From a virus: 28,204 bases of DNA. Positions within the stretch are counted from its first letter, which is position 1. Every line of letters begins with the position of its first letter. The notes under the pieces are model-generated. The model was not told the origin of the DNA and ran no database searches. It saw only the letters and a program-made list of their open reading frames with translations. Position numbers and translations under genes: made by a program. Positions 7,565 to 14,208 of the stretch are shown here, piece after piece. The stretch lies in IMG/VR virus record IMGVR_UViG_3300025308_000349, positions 1-28,204 of that record, one strand, 5' to 3'.

Positions 7565-8430
7565 GTCACCGTCTCCGGCACCGGAATGTAGGGCTGCCCG
7601 CGAAAGCGCAGCAGGTTGGCGAACTTGCTCTGGCAGGTGCCAACAGCTTTGTCGCACCCAGCTGTGAGCGTGAAGGCATCGCCCACGGTCACAGCAAACG
7701 GGTACGGACGCGAGAACTGCAGCACCAGCCCGGTGCCGACGCCAGCCTGGATCTGCACCGTGCGGCCCAGGCCGGCATTGGCACCCGTGGTGAACCTAAG
7801 AACGCCCAGCTCAGCCCAACGCGCAGGCACGGCCGTGGCCAGCGTGACAGTGAGCGCCGGGTTGTTACCTGCCGCCACGGCGCTGACGGTGCCAGTTACC
7901 GTATGGGCTGCACGGTTGAGGGCGCAATTGCTGTCGTACAGGTCGTTAAGGCAGCCGGCCTGGTAGAGGTTGCGCGGGGTCTGCTGGTTGAGTTGCGTGA
8001 GTGGGCTCTTGACCACCAGCTCGCAGCCCATGCGACTTGGCAGCACGTCAGCCACCACGCCAGTGAACCACACCAGAGTGCCCTGCACCACGCCGGCGTC
8101 ATTGAGGTACACGCGCTCCAGCGCCACGCTGGCGGCATCAAAGCCACCGGCCGCTGAGAATGCCGGCAGCGGCTGGCCGTCTACCAGGACCACCGGGCCG
8201 CTGAGCGTGGCCTTGAGCTGGCCGACCTCGATGCCGCGCGTCCACTTGACCTTGTCGCGGGTGATGATGGGGCTGCGCGTGAAGGTGCGCGTGTCGATCT
8301 TGATGTCCACGTCGGCATCGGTCCAGCGGTACACCGTGCCGGAGGCCAGGGTGAACGTCCACAGGTCGAACTGCAGCGCCTGGCGCGCTGTGTTGAGGAA
8401 TGTGACCAGGGCAGGGGCTGCGGTTTTCAT
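7561..8430 (-). CDS. DUF2163 / BR0599-family tail tip protein
   Basis: A 289-aa protein of the DUF2163 type (phage conserved protein with BR0599 C-terminal region). Visible family features: N-terminal ALQFDLWTFTLASGTVYRWT, middle VLPSRMGCELVVKSPLTQLN, then NLYQAGCLNDLYDSNCALNR, and C-terminal LTAGCDKAVGTCQSKFANLL with RFRGQPYIPV. The spaced cysteines (GC-x-NDLYD-x-NC and GCD-x-x-x-GTC) are typical, and they suggest a metal site or disulfide arrangement at the tail tip. It occupies the lambda L position, directly after the DUF2460 gene with an ATGA overlap (8427-8430). Confidence 0.86.
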   Translation of the reverse strand: MKTAAPALVTFLNTARQALQFDLWTFTLASGTVYRWTDADVDIKIDTRTFTRSPIITRDKVKWTRGIEVGQLKATLSGPVVLVDGQPLPAFSAAGGFDAASVALERVYLNDAGVVQGTLVWFTGVVADVLPSRMGCELVVKSPLTQLNQQTPRNLYQAGCLNDLYDSNCALNRAAHTVTGTVSAVAAGNNPALTVTLATAVPARWAELGVLRFTTGANAGLGRTVQIQAGVGTGLVLQFSRPYPFAVTVGDAFTLTAGCDKAVGTCQSKFANLLRFRGQPYIPVPETVT

Positions 8431-9020
8431 GGGCGGAAGGTGCGGAACTCGACCGACTTGGCGCTGTACAAGTTGGCCAGGAACTGCTCGAAGGTGATCT
8501 CGTCTTGCAGGAAGCGGCAACGGAAATAGAAGGTTCCGCTCCAGGTGAGCTGCGCACCGATAGTGGGTGGTGCTGCGAAGGTGACCTGTGCTAGGTCGGC
8601 GCTGAAGGTGACGGCTGTGGTGACGCCTGCCACCTTGACCACGGCAGTGCCGGTGTCTACCGCGCCCACTGGCTCGATGAAGCCGCCCAGGGAGCGGGCG
8701 AGCGGCCAGGTGACGGTGGTGCCGTCACCCACACCAAACACTTCATCTGTGGCGGTGTTATCGCGGGCATCGAGGTACAGCCAGTCGTCATAGCGGCCTC
8801 GACGGGCGTTGATGAAGCCCACCAGCTGCTGCCACTCGGTGAAGCCGCCCGAGGCGCGTAGCACCTCGAACGGCAGCTTGAAATGCCAGAGCGGGTACAG
8901 GCGCTTGCCCAGGGTGTACTGGCGGCCGCTGGCGGCATCGCGCACCTGCGTGGCCCACATGGGGTTGCGCATGATGCCCCAGGCCACGCCGGGCAGCGCG
9001 GGGAAGATTGCGTTGGACAT
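8427..9020 (-). CDS. DUF2460 family distal tail protein (gpM-like position)
   Basis: A 197-aa protein matching the DUF2460/TIGR02217 pattern. It opens with FPALPGVAWGIMRNPMWATQ, has an LPFEVLR-x-SGG-x-TEWQQL region, then the hallmark FINARRGRYDDWLYLDARDN. Family members form the first layer of the tail tip below the tube and always accompany DUF2163, as here. It starts 6 bp after the tape-measure stop with a GAGG ribosome site. Confidence 0.87.
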   Translation of the reverse strand: MSNAIFPALPGVAWGIMRNPMWATQVRDAASGRQYTLGKRLYPLWHFKLPFEVLRASGGFTEWQQLVGFINARRGRYDDWLYLDARDNTATDEVFGVGDGTTVTWPLARSLGGFIEPVGAVDTGTAVVKVAGVTTAVTFSADLAQVTFAAPPTIGAQLTWSGTFYFRCRFLQDEITFEQFLANLYSAKSVEFRTFRP

Positions 9021-9026
9021 GCAGCC

Positions 9027-11468
9027 TCAGAATGCGAAGTCGCGCTTGCGGCTGGCCAGGACCTTAACCAAGGCGTCGCCGTTGTCGCGGAATAGCCGGG
9101 CCACGCTCTGCGCGTCGGTTGCGTGAACGTGGAGGGTGATGCCGCCACCCACGCCAGCACCTTCGCCACCATCGGCCAGGCCACGGATCACATCGGCATG
9201 CTTGGCTGGCAGCACCATCTCTTGCTCGTGCAACTGGGTCAAGGGGTTGAGGCCGGCCGGGATGTCGAAACCCTGGGAGGCGCTGGCCACTGGGGCAAAA
9301 GCCATGGCGGCAGCGGCCATAGCTGCACCGAAAGCGGGGGCGGATAAATTCAGTGGGAACGGCGCTGCGGCCATGGAAGCAACGCCGCCGGCCCCGGCTT
9401 TCGCGGATTCCTCAGCGATCTTTCCTATCGCCAAGGCTTTTCCGAAGACCTTCATCAGGAGCTGCTGCACCATCCACTTCGCGGCCATCTGAGCCAGCAT
9501 GCCGATCACGGCATCCGTGACAGCCTGGAACATGTTGCGAATGCCCTGCCCCAAGCTTTGCGTGCCCTTGGCCATGCCTGCCATGGCATTGGCCCAACCA
9601 CTCTCGATGTTGCCGAACATGCCCCGCAGCCGCGCCGTGTCTTCCAAGGTCTGCTGGTTGCGCAATTGGCTGATCTGCAGCTGGTGCTGTTGCTCCAGCT
9701 GGAAGATCTCGTTCTTGATGCGGGCGTACTCGACCGGGTTGAGGTTCGGGTCCACCATAGCCAGCCGTTGATCCAGGGCTGCGGACTGAATGGCGTATTT
9801 CTGCTGCTCGAACTGGCGCTCGCCTTCCAGCAGCTCGGTGCGGTTGATCAGCCCGGCGTCGTACAGAAGTTGCAGGTGCTGGCGCTCCAGCTCAACCTTT
9901 TGTGCATTCGCCGCCGCGGTTTCGGCAATCTCGATCTCGCGCAACTGACGGCGCTGGTCGCGCGCGGCGCGTTCGATGTCTTCGATCTTGCGCTGGGCGT
10001 CCTGGGCGGCTTTGCTCTCAGCCCCAAAGCGCTGGGTAACCAGCGCCAGTTCGCGGCGGGCCAGATCGGCCTTGAGGGTGAAGTTCTGCTCGGCCTCGGA
10101 CTGCTCGCGGTGCAGCTCTGCCAGGCGGGTCTCGAAAGCTGCCTTCTGAATCTCCAGCGTGGCAGCGGTGATCTTGGCCTGCACGCCGAAGGCGTCTTTG
10201 CTGCCGGCCGTAACGATGGCCTTCTTGGCATTCCAGAAGGCCAGCTCCTGCGCCTTGCTGAACTCGTAGTAGGTACCTTCGGCGGCGTTCTTGGCCGCAT
10301 GGGCCTGTTTGAGGGCGTTGAGCTCAGCGTCCCACTTGGCGAGCTGGGAGTCGGACTGCATGAGGCCCTTGGCGCTTTTCCCGCCCGCGCCTTTGGGGGC
10401 AGCGGCAGCCGTGGGCTGGCCCCACAGGTTGCTCACCTCTTTGAAGGTGCGCGCGCTGTCGGCCTTGACTTTGTCCCACACACCGGAGAGCTGGTCGCCC
10501 CAGCTGGCGAAGATGCCGCGCATGTCGTTGGCGGCACCTGTCATGTCGCCGCTGATGAGCTTGCGGATTGCGCTACCCAACACAAAGAGCGGGTCGGCCA
10601 GGGCTCGCAGAACATCCCACACGATCTTGAGCACCAGCAGGACGCCTTGCAGGGCCGTAGCCAGGGCGTTCACAGCCACCTTGAATGCAAATACCGCCGC
10701 CGGCATGGCGGCGGCGAACATTTCAGCCAGTTGGGTAAGGATGGGCATCAGCGCATCGCCCAGCACCTTCTTGATGGCGAGCATGACGTCACCCACGTCG
10801 TTCATGGCTGCGTTGTAGGCCTTGCTGGCCTCGACGTTCTCTTGTCCAACAACCAAGCCCAGCTCTTGCTGCTTCTGGCGGGCAGCCTCGATGACTTCGG
10901 TGTTGAGCTTGAGCAGGGATGACGACTCTTCAGCTCCCTTGCCCCACATCTGCTGGGCTGCGATATTACGGTCTAAGCCCTGCTTGTAGCTGTTGACAAC
11001 CTTGATGGAGTCCAGCATCAGGTCATTGAGAGGCCGCAGGTTGCCAGCGCTGTCGCGCGTCTGTAAGCCCATGCCCTGCAAGGCAGCCTCGTTGGTGCGC
11101 AGCTCCTTGGCCAGCTTACCGGCAGCGGCGGTGAAAGTGGCGACGTCGGCGGCGGTGGCGTCGGCGTCAGCGTTGATATCGCCTAGAGCTACGCTCAAGG
11201 CGCTGGCCTCGGTGGCGGTGGTGCCCAGCACGCGGGCGAGTTTGTTGGACTCGGCGGTGAATTTCTGAGTGGCATCTACCGACGCCTTGAGCATGGCACC
11301 GCCAGCCAGGCCGGCAGCGGCCACGGCCAGTGCTTGATTCATCTTACCGAAGACACCGGCCAGTTGTCCCTGCGCCGTGCTGGCCGCATCAACCATGCGG
11401 CGCATGGCAACCTCGAACGGGTTGATGTTGGCACCAACCTGGAAGCCTGTGGCTTGCGATTGACTCAT
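9027..11468 (-). CDS. Tail length tape measure protein
   Basis: An 813-aa protein in the lambda H position after the tail assembly chaperones; the start overlaps the T-frame stop (ATGA, 11465-11468). Features: N-terminal helical region with VGANINPFEVAMRRMVDAAS; a tape-measure core at about 70-240; a hydrophobic block at about 241-301 (ALMPILTQLAEMFAAAMPAA and LQGVLLVLKIVWDVL) that could enter the host membrane; a long charged coiled coil at about 400-620 (LARRELALVTQRFGAESKAA, QQHQLQISQLRNQQTLEDTA); and a Gly/Ala-rich C-terminus ending RDNGDALVKVLASRKRDFAF. By the usual 1.5 angstrom per residue rule the tail would be roughly 120 nm (estimate). The Gly/Ala-rich C-terminus also resembles lambda-H-type C-terminal regions. 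Confidence 0.9.
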   Translation of the reverse strand: MSQSQATGFQVGANINPFEVAMRRMVDAASTAQGQLAGVFGKMNQALAVAAAGLAGGAMLKASVDATQKFTAESNKLARVLGTTATEASALSVALGDINADADATAADVATFTAAAGKLAKELRTNEAALQGMGLQTRDSAGNLRPLNDLMLDSIKVVNSYKQGLDRNIAAQQMWGKGAEESSSLLKLNTEVIEAARQKQQELGLVVGQENVEASKAYNAAMNDVGDVMLAIKKVLGDALMPILTQLAEMFAAAMPAAVFAFKVAVNALATALQGVLLVLKIVWDVLRALADPLFVLGSAIRKLISGDMTGAANDMRGIFASWGDQLSGVWDKVKADSARTFKEVSNLWGQPTAAAAPKGAGGKSAKGLMQSDSQLAKWDAELNALKQAHAAKNAAEGTYYEFSKAQELAFWNAKKAIVTAGSKDAFGVQAKITAATLEIQKAAFETRLAELHREQSEAEQNFTLKADLARRELALVTQRFGAESKAAQDAQRKIEDIERAARDQRRQLREIEIAETAAANAQKVELERQHLQLLYDAGLINRTELLEGERQFEQQKYAIQSAALDQRLAMVDPNLNPVEYARIKNEIFQLEQQHQLQISQLRNQQTLEDTARLRGMFGNIESGWANAMAGMAKGTQSLGQGIRNMFQAVTDAVIGMLAQMAAKWMVQQLLMKVFGKALAIGKIAEESAKAGAGGVASMAAAPFPLNLSAPAFGAAMAAAAMAFAPVASASQGFDIPAGLNPLTQLHEQEMVLPAKHADVIRGLADGGEGAGVGGGITLHVHATDAQSVARLFRDNGDALVKVLASRKRDFAF

Positions 11469-11833
11469 GGCGTTGCCTCTGTGCTTGCGGGTGCGGGTGG
11501 GATCAGGTCAAACATGGGGTCGTTGGGGCGACCTGCGAAGGCCGGCATGCCGGCCATGGCGGCAGCTGTGGCGATGTCTTGCTCGCTACTGGGCGAACCG
11601 TGCACAGGCCCGTTGCTCATGCGCGGGGCGCCGGGTTGCGCGTTTTCTTTCAGGCCCAGGTACTGGGCAATGCGCCGCAGCTGAATGGCGGGTGGTGGGA
11701 CTTCCCGCCACCAGTCGCACAGGGCGAAGTAGGTGGGCAGGTCGCAGTGGTGCCGGACGTGTTGCCACGTCCAGCCCGTGCCGCTCACGATGTGGGCGAC
11801 GATGCGGTCCCAGTCGATTCCCCCAGCTTGCCG
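11465..11833 (-). CDS. T part of GT tail assembly chaperone (made by -1 frameshift)
   Basis: This is the -1 frame reached from the upstream G gene at the GGGGGGC site (11839-11833). The fused GT protein would be about 244 aa: 122 residues from G, then RQAGGIDWDRIVAHIVSGTG followed by WTWQHVRHHCDLPTYFALCD and WWREVPP. The segment with I-x-WD-x-I-V-A-H, G-W-T-W and W-R-x-x-PP is a familiar T-domain pattern in siphophage chaperones. The natural protein sequence continues well upstream of the GTG at 11788, which argues that frameshifting and not independent initiation is the main route. GT recruits tube protein to the tape measure during tail assembly and is not in the virion. The stop overlaps the tape-measure ATG. 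Confidence 0.82.
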   Translation of the reverse strand, partial: RQAGGIDWDRIVAHIVSGTGWTWQHVRHHCDLPTYFALCDWWREVPPPAIQLRRIAQYLGLKENAQPGAPRMSNGPVHGSPSSEQDIATAAAMAGMPAFAGRPNDPMFDLIPPAPASTEATP

Positions 11834-12198
11834 CCCCCCTGGGCGGCGCTGCCGACGGCCTGCGCCTGGAGCTGCTTGCGGATGAGGCCAGAGACGTCCA
11901 ACGCAGCCTGGAAGAATTCGACCATGGTGTCCACGCCTACGTGTTCTGCCAGCGCCTCTGCGCTGATTTCTGGGTAGTTGCGGGCCAGCGCCTCGGTGAG
12001 GACAGCAATGATGAGGTCGACACCTTCACCGGAGAGCTCGATCTGGCCGCCGGCCTTGGTGGCAAACTTGTCGATACCGGCCGAGTGGCGCTTGAGCGTG
12101 GCCAGGCTGCACGGCGGCAAGATATAGGTCTGCCCGCCGAGCTGGATGGGGATGCCTTCCAGCGCGGGGGTGCCCGTGGGTTGCGGGAGTTGAAGCAT
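11785..12198 (-). CDS. Tail assembly chaperone G
   Basis: A 137-aa acidic-to-neutral helical protein starting MLQLPQPTGTPALEGIPIQL, located between the tube protein and the tape measure. The start at 12198 lies 2 bp after the tube-protein stop, so it is probably reached by re-initiation. The sequence GGQTYILPPCSLATLKRHSA is typical of short tail chaperones that begin with a small beta unit, followed by helices (VDLIIAVLTEALARNYPEIS). The last 15 codons, after the slippery site, are low-complexity (GKLGESTGTASSPTS), as expected of a frame-0 tail that matters little. The longer form is GT. Confidence 0.83.
   Translation of the reverse strand: MLQLPQPTGTPALEGIPIQLGGQTYILPPCSLATLKRHSAGIDKFATKAGGQIELSGEGVDLIIAVLTEALARNYPEISAEALAEHVGVDTMVEFFQAALDVSGLIRKQLQAQAVGSAAQGGGKLGESTGTASSPTS
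11833..11839 (-). other. -1 ribosomal frameshift slippery site GGGGGGC
   Basis: On the minus strand the heptamer GGGGGGC is phased as G-GGG-GGC relative to the G frame (codons 120-122, CAG GGG GGC). Both tRNAs can re-pair with GGG after a -1 slip. Frame 0 stops 15 codons later (TGA at 11787-11785), while the -1 frame opens into the conserved T domain. This is the X-XXY-YYZ form and the location used for G/GT synthesis in lambda and most long-tailed phages. Confidence 0.82.
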
Positions 12199-12200
12199 GG

Positions 12201-12968
12201 TCAGTACTGGCAGATGTAGCCCACGCTGCCGGAGGCGTCGGCAAAGGCCTCGGCGTCCATGTCGTTGGTGGTGAAGTCGTCGTTCTTGAACGGCAGGGCC
12301 AGCTTGCCGAGCACGCACTGGTTGAGCTTCATGGCCAGGGTTTTGCCAGCGTACTGGTTGTAGAAGATGGCACTGAAGGTGGGGGTGTAGCCCATCAGGT
12401 TGTTGCTGATGGCAAACAGATTGCTGGTGGGGCTGCTGGCGATGCTGTACTCGTAGCTGATGAGCACAGCCATGCTGGCGTCTGCCGCTGCAAAGGTGTA
12501 CACACCGGTGGCAACGTTCAGGCTGTATTGCCCCGTGGCCGGTGCGCTGGCCACGCGGGTCATGGGCACGCCCGTGGCTGCGTTGATGACGCCCAGATCT
12601 GCCACAAACACACCACTTGACGGCGGCGTGATGGTGACGGTGTACGGACCTGCAGCAGCGGGGACGGTCTTGGCCTCGTCGATCACAGCGGCCTTGCGGC
12701 TGGCAGTGGGGTTGCTACCCAAGAAGAGTGACCCGAGCGCGGCGCCGTTGAAGTCGCCACTCTTGGCCTTCCAGCCGATCTTGGCCTTGCCGCGGGCGAC
12801 CGCCACCGGGAACTGTTTTTCGCCGTGCAGGATCTTGGTCTCGAAGTCGAAGTCGACCGAGACGTCCTGCAGGATGGCGATGGCCACCGGTGTGGGGTTG
12901 GCGATAACAGCGCCCGACGCATCTTGCGTGGGCACGGCAATGAGCTTGCCTGCTCCAAAAGTGATCAT
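12201..12968 (-). CDS. Major tail tube protein
   Basis: A 255-aa, beta-rich protein in the lambda V position. It starts MITFGAGKLIAVPTQDASGA with an AGGAG ribosome site 8 nt upstream of 12968. The N-terminal part has the tube-fold pattern LQDVSVDFDFETKILHGEKQ and AVARGKAKIGWKAKSGDFNG. The central section (VFVADLGVINAATGVPMTRV then TGVYTFAAADASMAVLISYE) is typical of phage tail tube subunits of Burkholderiales prophages. The C-terminus (KLALPFKNDDFTTNDMDAEA) probably faces the next ring. About 200 copies would polymerise around the tape measure. The upstream reading to 13106 has no ribosome site and poor composition. Confidence 0.87.
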   Translation of the reverse strand: MITFGAGKLIAVPTQDASGAVIANPTPVAIAILQDVSVDFDFETKILHGEKQFPVAVARGKAKIGWKAKSGDFNGAALGSLFLGSNPTASRKAAVIDEAKTVPAAAGPYTVTITPPSSGVFVADLGVINAATGVPMTRVASAPATGQYSLNVATGVYTFAAADASMAVLISYEYSIASSPTSNLFAISNNLMGYTPTFSAIFYNQYAGKTLAMKLNQCVLGKLALPFKNDDFTTNDMDAEAFADASGSVGYICQY

Positions 12969-13006
12969 GATGAATGCTCCTGTGAACGCAGATGCGTTGG
13001 GGTGGA

Positions 13007-13474
13007 TTACTGGGGCGCGAGCAGGTTGTGCTCGCGCATGGCGAGGGTGATCTCGTAGGTGTGGGTGGCCCAGCCGGCGGTGCCGTCGGCGCTTTCCGCC
13101 CGCCAACTGGCCCGGCGCCAGCGCACGCGCACCGCCAGGCCGCCCAGGGTGGGGTCGGCCATGAGGCGGGCGTGTGCGCTGGCCCAGATGGGGTTGGCGA
13201 GCTTGCGCGCCGGCAGCTCCACACCCGCGCTGTCCATGGCGGCGCGGGTGTAGATGGCCAGCTCGACCTGCAACACGGTGTTGACCAGGCTGCGCAGAGG
13301 CGAGTTGTCACCAAAGGCCTGGCTGTCAGCCTCACGCAGGTTGATCTCGATGGCCTTGTCGTCGTCAACGGTGAAGGCCTGCCGGCGATCTTCGAAGACA
13401 CCGCCAACGGCTTCAGGCGTACCGGTGACGGAAGCCACGAAGGCGTCAACCGCCTGGTCGATCAGCGTGGTCAT
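13007..13474 (-). CDS. Tail terminator / minor tail protein (gpU-like position)
   Basis: A 155-aa protein starting MTTLIDQAVDAFVASVTGTP. Its ATG overlaps the stop of the head-tail attachment gene (ATGA, 13471-13474) and the tube gene follows 38 bp later. Gene order and size match the lambda Z/U slot, so it is likely a ring protein that caps the tube at the head-proximal end. The internal pattern LQVELAIYTRAA and later RVRWRRASWRAESADG with a beta-rich C-terminus (THTYEITLAMRE) suits the tail-terminator fold. The assignment is positional with moderate pattern support. Confidence 0.68.
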   Translation of the reverse strand: MTTLIDQAVDAFVASVTGTPEAVGGVFEDRRQAFTVDDDKAIEINLREADSQAFGDNSPLRSLVNTVLQVELAIYTRAAMDSAGVELPARKLANPIWASAHARLMADPTLGGLAVRVRWRRASWRAESADGTAGWATHTYEITLAMREHNLLAPQ

Positions 13475-13776
13475 GCGCGAGCCTCTTGCAGGGCGGCGCG
13501 GCTGAAGGTGCCGTCACCCTGCTTGCGCGGGGCGTTTTGCACGCGGTAGGCCGTGCCGCCGATGGTGAGGCTCTCGCCGACGGCGAGCGCGGGAGCGTCA
13601 GCGGTGGCGTATTCGATCTCGATCTGCGCGGTGTGCACCGCTTCGCCCAGGATGAGGTCTTCCGGGCGGACGAAGCCCACCACGAAGCCGGTATCGCCCG
13701 GCACCGCGGTGCGCACGGCGCGCGTGGCCAAGCCGTGCGCTTCAAACACACCCATGAAGATCGAGGGGTCGAACAT
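13471..13776 (-). CDS. Head-tail attachment protein (lambda gpFII-like)
   Basis: A 101-aa protein that resembles the gpFII/phage-attach family: short N-terminal helix (FDPSIFMGVFEAHGLATRA), central beta region with FVVGFVRPEDLILGEAVHTA, and the SLTIGGTAYRVQNAPRK strand pair near the end. FII-type proteins sit below the gpW ring and form the docking surface for the tail. No good Shine-Dalgarno precedes the ATG; it begins 21 bp after the stop of the decoration-like gene and may rely on coupled translation. Confidence 0.72.
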   Translation of the reverse strand: MFDPSIFMGVFEAHGLATRAVRTAVPGDTGFVVGFVRPEDLILGEAVHTAQIEIEYATADAPALAVGESLTIGGTAYRVQNAPRKQGDGTFSRAALQEARA

Positions 13777-13797
13777 GTCAGCCGTCAGACGTCAGGA

Positions 13798-14130
13798 TCA
13801 GCGGGTGGCGCCGTCGAGCAGCACCGTGCCCAGCGCGCTGGGGTTGGAGGCCGCTACCGCCGCCACGCCGACCAGCGTGTTGCTGGTCAAGGTGGTGGTG
13901 AACACCTTGGCGGTGTTGTCCCAGTAGATCTTGGCGCCAACGGTCCAGGCTTCGGCCGAGTTCTTGGCGTGCTCGAATACGCCGGTACGCTTGATCTCGA
14001 CTTCGGCGCCCGAGAGGGCTGTGTTGACGGCAATACCGAACAGGCTGCCCACCAGCACGCCGCCACCGGAGGTGACGTTGGCCGGGGCGGTGACGGTGAC
14101 GGTGTCACCGTCTTGCTTGAAGTTCTTCAT
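13798..14130 (-). CDS. DUF2190-like capsid decoration (cement) protein
   Basis: A 110-aa protein with a strong GGAG ribosome site 6 nt upstream of 14130. The sequence MKNFKQDGDTVTVTAPANVT, then GGVLVGSLFGIAVNTALSGA and WTVGAKIYWDNTAKVFTT, is the DUF2190 pattern: small beta-rich proteins encoded next to the major capsid gene that probably act as decoration or cement proteins. The gene directly follows the capsid fusion in the transcript and is preceded by a strong hairpin, which may help set the high expression needed for a capsid-stoichiometric protein. Confidence 0.8.
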   Translation of the reverse strand: MKNFKQDGDTVTVTAPANVTSGGGVLVGSLFGIAVNTALSGAEVEIKRTGVFEHAKNSAEAWTVGAKIYWDNTAKVFTTTLTSNTLVGVAAVAASNPSALGTVLLDGATR

Positions 14131-14164
14131 GAGGTACTCCAGAAAAGTTGAAGGGTTCGGAAAC

Positions 14165-14192
14165 GACAACGCCCCCGGGCGGGGGCGTTGTC
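14165..14192 (-). other. Strong intercistronic hairpin after the capsid gene
   Basis: A perfect 12-bp inverted repeat (GACAACGCCCCC at 14165-14176 and GGGGGCGTTGTC at 14181-14192) with a 4-nt loop lies between the stop of the capsid fusion and the next start. On the minus strand it is followed by GTTTCC and no run of T, so it is not a standard intrinsic terminator. It may stabilise the 3' end of capsid mRNA or partially attenuate the late operon. Confidence 0.75.
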
Positions 14193-14208
14193 ATGGGGGT
14201 GGCGTCAA

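Noticed and set aside
9558-10922. 454-codon plus-strand ORF opposite the tape measure
   Set aside because: Leu/Gln/Gly-rich antisense translation of the coiled coil; not a gene.
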